From Stictocephala bisonia (lineage: Eukaryota > Arthropoda > Insecta > Hemiptera > Membracidae): a stretch of DNA of 64,000 bases. Location: contig JAQJVL010000178.1 in the NCBI GenBank assembly GCA_035578905.1, forward strand, positions 186,001 to 250,000, written 5' to 3'. A model generated the notes under the pieces. The model had not been told where the DNA came from. It saw only the letters and a program-made list of their open reading frames with translations, and did no database searches. The translations under genes were made by a program, and so were the position numbers. Below are positions 1 through 10,382 of the stretch, piece by piece. Every line of letters starts with the position of its first letter. The stretch's first letter is position 1.

Positions 1-474
1 AGTTAAAAAATTTACATCAATGAAAATACATATAAGACACATCTTGTATATTAATTCAACGTTTATCTATATGAGTCATACAATAATTGAAACAAAGAAA
101 TATGATAAGGAGTGACTAATGTGACCAAGTCTGTAGAAAATGGATACACACTCCTAAGTCTAAGAATGACAACTGATAAGCTGACCTCAGTCAGATGGTG
201 AAATCATCATTAATCACTGACCCCCACCTGATAAAAAAAAAAAAAAATACAATTTACCATGTCCACAAGTAAAACTTGAGGACTACCACATTCTGTGGGT
301 GTTGTATGGTAGGTATCATAACCTACGGTATGTTGTATAGAATGTGTGATTTCTATAAACTATTCTGCTTATTTCATTGCAAATAAGAAAATCAGTGACT
401 GAATTTCCATTTAAGAACTTCTCTCATTACCAGTCAATCTTATTTTGAAATTCTGTTAAATTTTTAGAACTAAC
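1..474 (-). other. Intron 2 (partial) of the Draper-like gene
   Basis: This stretch follows the splice donor at 474-473 on the minus strand and so should be intronic. It is AT-rich with a short A-tract near 231-247. I see no exon, RNA gene or mobile-element signature in it. The next exon of the gene should lie to the left of base 1. Confidence 0.5.
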
Positions 475-601
475 CTGATTTTTATGCACCATTCGGAAGC
501 TGACTTTGTATCTTGAGCACCGAGGAGGGATGTTCACACACCAGGTATAATCTCTAACTTGGTATGGCACCAATTCTGTCACAGTTACTGACACTGTGTA
601 T
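475..601 (-). CDS. drpr: Draper/MEGF10-like receptor, exon 2 (EMI domain)
   Basis: This internal exon encodes 42 residues of an EMI domain, the cysteine-rich N-terminal module of the engulfment receptors Draper (insects) and MEGF10/11 (vertebrates). Those are type I membrane proteins that recognise apoptotic cells and neuronal debris for phagocytosis by glia and haemocytes. On the minus strand it is preceded by a pyrimidine tract and AG acceptor (bases 603-602) and followed by a GTTAGT donor starting at 474. Its first base completes a proline codon begun by exon 1, so the intron is phase 2; it ends in phase 0. The core YTWCVNIPPRCSRY carries the conserved W-C and P-P-R-C spacing of the family. 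EGF-like repeats, the transmembrane segment and the tail must lie outside the window. Another EMI protein of the Nimrod/MEGF group is possible, so the symbol is tentative. Confidence 0.78.
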
Positions 602-630
602 CTGAACAAGGAAAACGTCCTTAATAATTT

Positions 631-1123
631 GAATGATTGGTGGTAGGTGTACATTTTGAATGACTGGTGGTAGGTGTACATTTTTAATGAATGGTGGTGG
701 TAGGTGTACATTTTGAATGACTGGTGGTAGGTGTACATTTTGAATGACTGGTGGTAGGTGTACATTTTGAATGACTGGTGGTAGGTGTACATTTTGAATG
801 AATGGTGGTAGGTGTACATTTTGAATGACTGGTGGTAGGTGTACATTTTGAATGACTGGTGGTAGGTGTACATTTTGAATGACTGGTGGTAGGTGTACAT
901 TTTGAATGACTGGTGGTAGGTGTACATTTTGAATGACTGGTGGTAGGTGTACATTTTGAATGACTGGTGGTAGGTGTACATTTTGAATGACTGGTGGTAG
1001 GTGTACATTTTGAATGACTGGTGGTAGGTGTACATTTTGAATGACTGGTGGTAGGTGTACATTTTTAATGAATGGTGGTAGGTGTATATTTTGAATGACT
1101 GGTGGTAGGTGTATATTTTGAAT
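631..1123 (+). repeat. 27-bp minisatellite (about 18 copies) in intron 1
   Basis: The unit GACTGGTGGTAGGTGTACAT plus TTTGAAT repeats about 18 times with few changes. One unit near 684-712 has three extra bases (an additional GGT). Two long open frames on the minus strand are only read-through of a unit divisible by three. One of them runs into exon 2, which is why that exon appears fused to repeat peptides. On the coding strand of the host gene the array ends 29 bp before the exon 2 acceptor. Confidence 0.97.
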
Positions 1124-1244
1124 AAACAACTAAAACTCAGAAAACGTTGTAGTTTACTACTGCATATTTAGCTTAAAAACAATAGAATATAATAAGAAAT
1201 AACCATTAAGAATACAACATAAAACTGATCTATTCAACAGCAGC

Positions 1245-1306
1245 AACCGACTAATTATTGGTCGATGAAATGTGTGCTATAAATAGCAACCGACCAATTA
1301 TTGGTC
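1245..1306 (+). repeat. Duplicated palindrome flanking a TATA-like motif
   Basis: The near-palindrome CGACTAATTATTGGTCG occurs near 1247-1263 and again, with one change, near 1289-1305. A CTATAAATAG motif lies between the copies. It could be the edge of an unidentified repeat or a cryptic promoter, and nothing downstream supports a gene. Confidence 0.5.
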
Positions 1307-4238
1307 TCTGGGATAGCCATGTTCCTCTATATTTATTTTTGTTCCTGTGTCGTTGTCAAGGTTCTTTCTGTGTGTTTCTTTTCTTTCTTCCCGGCTGTCT
1401 TTCCTGTTCGTCTGTCTTGTCGCCATTTTCTTATAGCCATAAAACTTTCATTTACCTATGTCCAGCTAAAGACATTATTGGTCATGTTGGCTCCAGGGTC
1501 TGGGAGGGGGATGGATTGTCACCTGCATTGCCTTCCTCCTTTTTGTTGCCTGGGAATGCACCTGAAGACCAATGGGCTGGGCCAACCACTAGGCCATCTT
1601 TTCGGCCCACAGGGAGCCGCCACCTTCTTCCCCCTTCCTTGCTATGATTTTTGTCACCGATTCCCCAGGCCAAAGTATTCATACATGCAATTGAACATCT
1701 TCCTACTTTTTCTTCACCCCTCTCGGCCAATATTTGTGATTTTACCTTGTGGCAGAACTTTTGGCTGTGAAAAAGTATGTGTTTGTTGGGGGGGGGGGGG
1801 AATTTGGGGACTTTTATTTTTAGGAGGAAGAAGAATAAGGGAGAGGGTTTAAAAGAGGGATGCCAATTTAGATTTTATTTTACTTACTTTTTTTGTTCTT
1901 TTCTAGCTGCAGGTTTTATTGTTGATGAGGTTCTCTAGGGCTTGTTACTAAATTTTTCTTCCAATTAGGAGCCCCCCTGCCTCGCCCACAGGATTTGATG
2001 AAATTATTAAATCCAATTTTTGTTTTATTATTTCAACTTTCCCACAATGGCTTAACCTTCCAAATTTCTTTTGTTCCCAAAACCCCATAATTTATGATGC
2101 CTATGCATTTTCATTTTGTTGTTTATATTTTTGTTCATTATATGTCTAGTATTTATTTACTTTTAGTTTCTTGTTTGTTTTATTGCTTTCTAATTTTTAT
2201 TATTATTCTATTTATTCTTGTTATTCATTATATATTTTTATTATTGTTATATTTTTGTCAAGGCTACCTTTATATTGTTTACGTCTTATTTAAATCTTTT
2301 GTTGTATACATTTTATAGTTTAAATTAATTTAAAATGTATAAATATGTTTGGATAGCCTAAAAGTTGTTTAAGTCTTGAACTGGCAACAGCCTGATTTTT
2401 AAAATAAATTTTTTTAACTGATTTGATTTAAACATTTTCTTTTAATAAATTGCATTTTTGGTTGCAACTTGTGTTTTTTTTTCCTCCTGAGTCTAGTGCC
2501 TATGCAATGTTAATGAGTTCAAGTTACTATGGCGAGTAATAAATTATTCGAATCACAAAACAATGTATATCATTCAAAAGAACAGATACCATAATTGCCA
2601 TTTCTTGTATAAAACATCTCATAGCAATTAGTATTTACAATATAAAAAATAAAACATAAGGGTAACTTTTTATATTTCGGTTGGCATCTCTGAAAAAGCT
2701 AATCAGATGACGAAATGTTGTTATTTTCAAAAGTTCACTGTTAACTAATTAATGATGCTGTGATAATTCCAATTCCTCCTGTGGATTGGTAGGAAAGGCA
2801 TCTACAACATAGCTAGTGTAACCTTTTCGCTATCTCGTATGGTTTAGCCATAGTGAATTTATTTGTAAAGGTTTGTTCCTGACCTACTATTTTATTGAAT
2901 CGGTCTATAAAATCAATGTAATCTATTTTTCAAAACAAATAGTAGTTTGTTGGTTATATATGTTTTATTACATACATTACAATCTGTATGAGTTGCTGAA
3001 CAATTATCTTGTTGTCTGGCAACCATATGTTACTTCATTGACAATCACCAGGCGAAACAATCAGTACAACTTTGCCCTTTGACGGACATAACCTCTGTCT
3101 GCTTTCGTTGCCGTTGCTTGTTATTTATGAGGCAGACAGCAGGCGGAGGGCGACAGCGACTGAAGACTGACTCGCAGGTCAGCAAGTAGTGTGATCCTTG
3201 GGGTAAGTCGGAGTAGGGACATGGCGTGATTTGGTTCAGCCAACCAGAGCTGTTAATTGAAATCACCTGATTATTATACGATGTTACAACAGTGACATAA
3301 TATTTCTGTTTAGAATTAGACCTAAATTAATATATTACAATTTATTATTTTGTATTTCGTTTTATTTTGTGTTTTGAATCATTATTTGAGTATTTGTGAG
3401 AGAAATATTTATGTAGGTTATGTTTAAATGTTTACCTATTTGTAGTTAATTTTGTTTCATGATTATTGTAATATAAATATTCAATATGTATATTTATTTT
3501 ACACTTAAAAAAGACCAGCGATATTTTTTACTTGATGTTTCATAAATATGATTCTATGCCGTTTTTACTTTTAAAAATGAATTTTATTACAATATAATAC
3601 ATAAAAAACTCAGCAGTCATGTTAAAAATATTGCTTTTGACTAAATGTGTCACTTGGAAATTGGTACCATTTTTATTGGTACCAAGACCCTGTACACAAA
3701 TATTGCTTATATCCACCAAAATATTTATATATTCTAAATCTACAATAAATTTGCAGTATTTTGTGTATCTTGAATTTTTTATAGTAAATACTTTGAATTT
3801 TTATATGGGTTTTAAAATGGTCATTCTTTTGTAAATTTTGATCGCTCAAAACATGCCGTCCATTTCAAACATTCATAAAAATCAAATATACAAATTTCTA
3901 GTACACCATGTACAGTTTCTTTTTATTCTGATAATTTTCTACAAGATATAATGTTACAAATCGGGATTTATTATATATTTAGTTTTTTATGATATGGTGT
4001 TGATAAACGTACTGGCTGTTTGAACATTTTTGTTTGGTGCCTGCAAATCAGTCAAATAAGTCTTGCCGCTGTTAGGGTTAATTTTGTTCAGTAGCATGAT
4101 TTTACATTAACATTACAAAATTTTGAGCACTAACTTCATCTCCAGAATTCACAAACAACCATATTCTGACAATAAATCCAATTCAATCCCATAACAGATA
4201 TATATAAGAAAATTAAATATTGACATTTGGTTACTCAC

Positions 4239-4333
4239 GGTTTCTGTATAGTGCAGACATGCGGACCTTCAAGAGTAGAGATGGTGTGGATGTGGCAAGC
4301 TGCCACAATACACGCTGTCAGCAGTAGCTGCAT
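4239..4333 (-). CDS. drpr: Draper/MEGF10-like receptor, exon 1 (signal peptide, start of EMI)
   Basis: The first coding exon starts at the ATG at 4333-4331 and gives 31 codons plus two bases. The N-terminus has a hydrophobic core (LLLTACIVAAC), as expected of a secreted or type I membrane protein. It is followed by GPHVCTIQKP, the first cysteine-containing strand of an EMI domain. A strong donor (GTGAGT, starting at 4238) follows directly. Removing the 3.6-kb intron joins the phases exactly and continues the EMI domain in exon 2, which strongly supports the model. The exon was below the usual ORF length cut-off. A 5' UTR presumably extends to higher coordinates, and a pogo-like MITE begins 142 bp upstream of the start codon. 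Confidence 0.78.
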
Positions 4334-4474
4334 GATGCACAGTCACCCTCTGCCTACACATTTCCATGATTGATCAATTATTTGTGCTGTTGAATACATT
4401 TTTTATAAGATGATATTTTAGAATATTATTTGAAAAAAATATAAAATGATTAGCATGGTGAGATGATTGAGGTA
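4334..4474 (-). promoter_or_regulatory. Probable 5' UTR/proximal promoter of the Draper-like gene
   Basis: This is the 141 bp between the predicted start codon and a MITE. I cannot identify a TATA box or initiator with confidence. The assignment rests only on position, and an upstream non-coding exon remains possible. Confidence 0.35.
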
Positions 4475-4795
4475 CAGTAAATCCTCGATGTAACGGAGTA
4501 TAAGAGGCAGTTTCTGGTCTCGTACAGCTGACTGTCCGTTAAACCAGGGTGAATTCATCCAAAGCTGTTATGATTGCCAAACCTTAGTCAAAACTTTGAT
4601 GGAGCAAGCTTATTGTTAACACAACTATTAGTAAATTATACAAATACATTTTGTATAAGTGATTAACCTACTCGTTTTATGAATTACATTATGTACCGAA
4701 CTTCCTTCAGTGCATGGTATGTAGCAATTTAGATACTGTAATATAGCTGTGAGATGTCTGTTAAATTCAAAGTCTGATAAATCGAGGGCTTACTG
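4475..4795. mobile_element. Pogo/Tigger-like MITE (about 320 bp)
   Basis: The left end CAGTAAATCCTCGATGTAAC and the right end (read inwards) CAGTAAGCCCTCGATTTATC form terminal inverted repeats, each flanked by TA (4473-4474 and 4796-4797). The CAGT start, the CCTCGAT core and the TA duplication are typical of pogo/Tigger members of the Tc1/mariner superfamily. There is no transposase inside, so it is non-autonomous. Confidence 0.75.
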
Positions 4796-5442
4796 TATAG
4801 ACGGTCATGATCCTAATGTTAAATGTGCAGAACTAATTACATAAATTAACATATACTTAATAAGAAATAAATAATAGATATGTGTATTGAAGAACATAGG
4901 TAGACCCACAGTGTCCCTATGCATTGAAGAACAACAGTGTCCCAAAAGATGATCTCAGAGAGAATTTTAGGAAAACATCAGTTTTAATTAAATGTTCATT
5001 TATTATTATTATTTCTCATCTCATTTTGTATAATACAGTAATACAATCAAATATAAGTTTAAAAAATTAAGTTAAGATAGTTCTAAATCTATATTTTGAT
5101 AACTAGCCCATTAAATTTATTTAACTTATTACAATCATAATGATGAACTATATACAACGCGAGCTGATACAAGAATCACAGAGAAGTCTGTACAAATAAT
5201 GTTGAACTATGTGTAACATGAACTGATACAAGAATCACAGACAAGGCGATAGAAACTTGTTTTTTATTAAGACATAATAATTGTTCAAACCACATGCATT
5301 TGAAAATGTTGAGAAACCATAGAGTTATGAATGATCGATTTCTTAATTTCTTCATACCATTAAAATTTATATTTTATGGCGAAAATAATTGTTGTAAGCC
5401 GTTTGGGTAATCAGAACAACAAATGATCGCGGATGCTATTAG
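4796..5442. other. Intergenic, no gene seen
   Basis: AT-rich sequence. Two imperfect copies of a roughly 65-bp segment containing GATACAAGAATCACAGA lie near 5145-5260. Nothing else is recognisable. Confidence 0.5.
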
Positions 5443-5595
5443 TGATCGACCCCGGTGCGGCTAAGTAGAGAGGGGTGGTCACGCGAGTGGGCGCCAGTTG
5501 GCCGATTGCGGACGTTACAGCGATCGACCCTAGTGCGGCTAAGTAGTGAGGGGTGTTCACGCGAGTGGGCGGCATTTGGCTGATTGCCGATCCAG
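5443..5595 (+). repeat. 79-bp tandem duplication, GC-rich
   Basis: Two diverged copies start with GATCGACCC at 5443 and 5522 and share GTGCGGCTAAGTAG and CACGCGAGTGGGCG. The block is much GC-richer than its surroundings. The open frame across it on the minus strand follows from the duplication and resembles no known protein. Confidence 0.7.
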
Positions 5596-5634
5596 CATGA
5601 ATGCGCAAACATCAGGCACTACTACTTTTAGTAC

Positions 5635-6045
5635 TGTGTGTGGACGACGATACGGGCTTAGCCAATGAATACACATCTACTGTGGGCGCACGAGAGGATA
5701 CCTGGAGTGGGCCTCAAATCTTCACCGTAATTCGAGGAGAATTACAATAATGAAGGCGCTTTTACATTTAGGCGCACTTTTATTTACTAAATACTACAGT
5801 AAATGTGTACAACTATTAATGTTTGTTATTCAACTATTAATGTCTTTCATTTAGGCGTAACAGTACTAGTTATACCGTAAAACATAATCGTTTTCTCGTG
5901 TAGTTCGTAATAACGAGCCGACGCGACGGCGTAAAGCGCCTTCAAAAATAATAAATAGGCCATGAGTCAGATATCGTCTCTTCATGCGGCATAGTATATG
6001 ATTGTGCGTTCATTGGCTTGGCTGAGCCAGAGTGTGGACAGTTTA
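5635..6045. mobile_element. Foldback/MITE-like inverted repeat
   Basis: Left-arm sequence near 5750-5765 (TGAAGGCGCTTTTAC) is repeated inverted near 5931-5945. Outer segments sharing TTCATTGGCT occur inverted near 5661-5670 and 6008-6017. The arms are imperfect, the middle is AT-rich and no coding sequence is present. Exact ends and a target duplication were not resolved. Confidence 0.45.
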
Positions 6046-7092
6046 TATATAGCTGCAGCCGGTAACTAAAACCTACTCATCACCCTTTAGTGCATGCAAA
6101 TAGGCACGCTTCCGCGAATCGCCTTAACTTTGCAATTTATTTATTAATACATGGCTAACTTCAGTGTAACTGACATGTATTTGTATTGATCTGGATAAAT
6201 ATTTGAATTTTATACACAGATTTTATTCTTAAAATGTTTAAATAAACCATCTGAACAATAATTTGTGCCTGCCCCTTGACAATCGGTCAACAATTCTTGT
6301 GATCAGTAAATGGAATAAAATGTTTTCCAACTCCTCCAGTTCTATTTTTACATCACAAGAGTATTTATTGGTCAATTGTTATGGACCAACGAACATTTCA
6401 TTTTTGAAATTAGTGTATATTGCCTGAAATAAGCATTTCAATAGATATATCAAAATGAACTATAATGTTTAAACATTTTTAGAGAAGTTCCGGGATGCGT
6501 GACAGTTAAGAAAAACGTCGTGCTTCGGCTATTGTTGAAATAAACTCCAACCGTAGAATATTTTACTCAAAACCACATTATTTATAAAAAAAATATTCCT
6601 CTGTTATGGATTGTCCTAAATTAATCCACTATGGCATATCTATGAAATGTTTTACATGTTAGATTAGGGAACATTCACAATATCTTTCATGTGTGCTCAG
6701 GGAATGGCTCAAAGTTAAGCAGATTTATTTATTTTCTTTAATTAAAATCTGTAATAGAGAATAATTTTAACTATAATTTGTTTCTTTCTAGAAGCCTAAT
6801 TTTACTATAATGAGTTTCCACTTGATAACATATTTTACCTTGTTAATTATATAAATAAATGAAAGAATGTTCATGCCAAAGGAACTGAAAGTTTCATTCA
6901 AGAAACAAAGTAAGGGAAGCCCCAGAGTTACACGTCTGGAACTCATTAGTGGGGAACAACAAGTGATAAGTCCAATAAACAACCACAATACTTGAACAGC
7001 CACAATAAACAGTCATGTCCTTCTTGAATTACAAATACAGTAATGTCAGAGCGAGACTACTATGGCGCATGCGTTTGGGTTGTTCAGGCGCG
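6046..7092. other. Intergenic, no gene seen
   Basis: AT-rich sequence with no supported exon, RNA gene, tandem array or inverted repeat. Confidence 0.4.
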
Positions 7093-7409
7093 ATGACAAA
7101 GTTATACGCTGCTACAAGTACCAACGACATCACCCGCTTGGAACACAATGACAAAGTTATACGCTGCTACAAGTACCAACGACATCACGCGCTTGGAACA
7201 CAATGACAAAGTTATACGCTGCTACAAGTACCAACGACATCACGCGCTTGGAACACAATGACAAAGTTATACGCTGCTACAAGTACCAACGACATTACGC
7301 GCTTAGAACACAATGACAAAGTTATACGCTGCTACAAGTACCAACGACATCACGCGCTTGGAACACAATGACAAAGTTATACGCTGCTACAAGTACCAAT
7401 GACATTACG
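7093..7409 (+). repeat. 55-bp minisatellite (about 5.8 copies)
   Basis: Units begin GACAAAGTTATACGCTGCTA at 7095, 7150, 7205, 7260, 7315 and 7370, a strict 55-bp period with only scattered substitutions (for example CACGCGC/CACCCGC/TACGCGC). A short open frame through the first copies is an artefact. Confidence 0.95.
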
Positions 7410-7637
7410 AACCTAATCTCCAAAATAAAGAAAATAAAAAAACTTCGCGCTATGTTAACATTTCTGCACCCGAAATGATTCAACACTTACTTAATTCGTA
7501 CATTCAGAGGTCCACTATATATAATTTGTGAGCTTTGGATCATGGATTTGGATTGTAAATTTGGGTTCACAGTCGAGTTCACTGTTTGTTTATTTATAAC
7601 CGACATTAGTAAGTATATTTAGACTGAAACACTGAAC

Positions 7638-7982
7638 TTGGCGAGAAATCGTCATCATAGTGGTTGGCAGCTGTTTCACGGCCAGGTCTGTACAAAATCT
7701 CTCATGAGGGTACCAAACATTACGCTGACCAAATCACTCACCGCCATGAATCGGAATGACATCAGGTTGGTGATTGCGTATATTACTGGACATGGCCACT
7801 TCAGGAAACATCTGGCAAAAACTGGTATCTACAGTGAAGACATCAATTGCCGGCTTTGTAGTGAGGCTCTCGAGACTGCCGAGTGCGAAGCTTTGGAGCT
7901 CTCAGACGAAAGAATGGTAGCTGGTTTGGAGAAAAAGATTTTAGAGCTGGCTAAGCCGCTTGTAATAGGTACCCCATTTTAG
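7638..7982 (+). pseudogene. Non-LTR retrotransposon ORF2 C-terminal fragment
   Basis: The 114-codon frame has no ATG at its start and resembles the region after RNase H in insect LINEs. It contains RLVIAYITGHGHFRKHLAKTG followed by a CRLC pair, matching the family pattern of a GH-x-x-x-R/K-H-L motif then a C-x-x-C zinc knuckle. In intact relatives a second cysteine pair follows with a histidine between. Here the stretch between ETAE and CEALE is missing, so the knuckle is internally deleted. No upstream RT domain is attached, so this is a 5'-truncated dead copy. The clade cannot be fixed from this length. Confidence 0.65.
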
Positions 7983-8612
7983 TAGGTAACAGGGGAGCAC
8001 AATAAACCTAAGGTTGAAGTGCAACCTAGGAATGGTCTCAGAGCTTTCCTTCTCCTCAGTAAACTAAACTAAGTCTATTTATGAATGAATGGGAACTGCT
8101 TGATGGCGACAAAACGGAAAACTGCACTTGTAACAAAACAATCTGAGTAACAACTTAGCCTATATAGGCCAGGCCACCAGGATATCGCGATCAACAATTA
8201 ATTTTATACCAAAAATACGAGTTACTTGAAAACATTCAGTTTATTTGTCGGCATTTCGTTACAATATAAAGAGTGTTGAAATTACATAACAAAGTTGAGA
8301 CCTTGGGAAGTTGTATTGTAATCACACTTGATGATATATAAATAAATAAGGTCTTTATTTTGGAGCGGTTTTCAACAAACAATGCAGTCTCAGAGAAACC
8401 ACTGAGGATGCCACATCACAGTATGGGCGAAACGTCTGGTCATCTTGTAAATATTGTAGATGGTACCTTGACGCGGTTGTCACCGGAAACTGTAAACAAT
8501 GCTGGTTTATAACTCAAGTCATATTACAACTATTCAAAAAATTAAAAGCTAATTTTAATTATTCATAATTAAAACATAAGTTATGTATACAGTACAGTTA
8601 TATATGGATATA
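7983..8612. other. Intergenic, possible retroelement non-coding sequence
   Basis: No gene seen. A CTGAGGA...GAAAC pair at 8402-8433 recalls a degenerate hammerhead-ribozyme core (see findings). The rest is AT-rich and may be untranslated tail of the retroelement fragments on either side. Confidence 0.35.
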
Positions 8613-8849
8613 TCAGCTTGTATTATACATTAAATATTTATATACATTGTTTTTATATGTAGTTTCAGATATACCCTGGCCTGTTAAACTGGAGGAAAAT
8701 TCATTAAATAATTTGAGAGCAAAGTACGCAAATCTTTTTCTTTCAAATTCACGGTGAACGCGAGGCATCTCCAAAACGTGATCCTGTCTAGTGTTGCGAG
8801 ACCTGCCTATAAACTGAGCGCAGAGTACAGTAAGATCATCACTCTTCAT
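8613..8849 (-). pseudogene. Non-LTR reverse transcriptase C-terminal fragment
   Basis: This 78-codon minus-strand frame ends like the C-terminus of CR1/Jockey-type LINE polymerases. A charged stretch (HVLEMPRVHREFERKRF) is followed by the hydrophobic block YFALKLFNEF, equivalent to the usual aromatic-x-x-x-KLFN(L/S)LP segment. No RT catalytic motifs are attached. The assignment rests on pattern similarity only, and the rest of the element is not seen nearby on this strand. Confidence 0.5.
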
Positions 8850-9239
8850 ACAAGAGTTGTAAGAATTAGTTTTGATTAGTATTTAATTAATATTTGCAAT
8901 TCCATCAATAGATTTATGACGAACAAGATCAAGTCGACAAAAAAAAAAAAAAACTTAAACTGATTAGGTTCAAAATTAAACACCAAATCAATCAAATGGT
9001 TGGATTGTAGAATCAATCATATACTATAAACATAAATCTAGGGATGTTTGTATGCCCATAAGACTCGTTGCATGTAATATAGATAGTAAGTTATTTACAG
9101 TGAGTGACCCCAGAGTACGGTTACCACAATACAACCATCCGTAATAGAAGGGGGCGGGGAAGAACATTTTACGGTCACGCATTCAGTCAGTTTAGATTGT
9201 TTTTTAATTATACCCTAAAATGATGATTTCAATAACAAT
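8850..9239. other. Intergenic, no gene seen
   Basis: AT-rich sequence with an A-tract at about 8940-8954. Nothing recognisable. Confidence 0.35.
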
Positions 9240-9709
9240 ACCACTCACTGACTGACTCACTCAATGATCGCTCTTCAGCCCAAACGGTAATACCTAGGAA
9301 GCTGACATTTTTACAGAATATTCCTTGCATACTGAATGCGTGCAATAAGAAAGGATTTTGGGAAATTCCAACTCTAAGGGGGGTTTTGGGGGTGCCAAAA
9401 AGCCCCAAAAGCGTAGTGTAGTCGATCCAGTTTTTTGGCTCTACTGGCTTAACCGTTCATCGAATTTAAAATTTGACAGAAAATCGTTGGTCTGGAATTA
9501 GATTATCTACAACTTTGGTCTCTTGCCTTGTTTTCATATCTCTCACCGTTTGGCTTAAAAAAGCACAAACTTCCAAAATTGTATCAAAAAGTGGAGAAAT
9601 CACGCTGTTTTTGGCAAATATTTCTCTAATAATTAGTTGGTTTAACTTTTTTAACACATAGTATTATGGTAAAGAATGTAGTTTTCAACAACTTTCAACA
9701 GCTTTTATT

Positions 9710-10381
9710 TTGGAAAACGAGAGAGAAGTATCAAGCTATGAAGCAGGCCGTTACATCAGTAGTTCCGAAGCAGCTTGGCGTATATTTTGTTCCCCAATCC
9801 ATGAAAGATATCCTCCTGTAATGCATTTAGCTGTACATCTTGAAAATGGTCAGAGAGTTTATTTCAACCCCGAAAATGTCCAAAACAAACTTCTGAATCC
9901 ACCAAAAACGACTCTTCTGGCATTCTTTAAGCTTTGCAAATCTGACAGTTTTGCCAGAAATCTAATTTACAGTGAAGTACCTGCTTGCTATACCTGGAAA
10001 AATAATAAGTTTAGTTGTCGTAAACAAGGCAAAGCCGTTCCAGGACATCCATGAATAAAAAAAGATCATGTACTACTTGGTCGAGTTTACACAGTACACC
10101 CTAACAACATAGAATGTTACTATCTCCGCATGCTTCTTCATGAAGTTAAAGGGCCTACAAGTTTTACTGATCTTAAAAGAGTATCTGGCGTAGTTCATCC
10201 CACTTATCAGTCTGCCTGCAGAGCGTTAAGTTTACTTGAAGATGACAGTAACTGGGACATAACCTTGGAAGAAGCTGCTGTGTCGGAATCACCTAAAAAA
10301 AATCAGACAGCTTTTCGTAGTAATTTTTGTATTTTGTCAATCAGCAAATCCTTTTGGGCTATGGGAAAAACACAGAGATAG
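9710..10381 (+). pseudogene. Helitron Rep/Helicase, pre-helicase segment
   Basis: One frame, interrupted by an in-frame TGA at 10052-10054, encodes the region just before the helicase in insect Helitron proteins. Typical motifs are GRYISSSEAAWRIF, HLAVHLENGQRVYF, VYTVHPNNIECYYLR and LLHEVKGPTSF. It begins without an ATG, so upstream coding sequence has been lost. Towards 10,340-10,381 the family continuation leaves this frame for that of the next segment, so there is one frameshift as well as the stop. Function in the intact protein is to link the Rep nuclease to the helicase. Confidence 0.85.
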
Positions 10382-10382
10382 T

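Larger units (their letters stand above)
602..4238 (-). other. Intron 1 of the Draper-like gene (about 3.6 kb)
   Basis: On the minus strand this runs from a GTGAGT donor at 4238 to the AG acceptor at 603-602. It holds the 27-bp minisatellite at 631-1123, a pair of short palindromic repeats near 1245-1306, a G-tract at 1788-1800 and otherwise AT-rich sequence. A somewhat GC-richer block at about 1310-1760 is open in two frames, but those translations are low-complexity and resemble nothing I know. I see no further exon in it. Confidence 0.6.

Noticed and set aside
427..1129. Histidine/tyrosine-rich repeat ORFs on the minus strand over the first minisatellite
   Set aside because: Products of the 27-bp unit; only the non-repeat end of one of them (601-475) is a genuine exon, and a splice acceptor separates it from the repeat.
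1258..1852. Two overlapping plus-strand ORFs (129 and 183 codons)
   Set aside because: Low-complexity translations from a pyrimidine-rich block, no recognised domain and no splice signals; they lie inside a host intron on the other strand.
5411..5608. 65-codon repeat-containing minus-strand ORF
   Set aside because: Results from the 79-bp duplication; no family resemblance.
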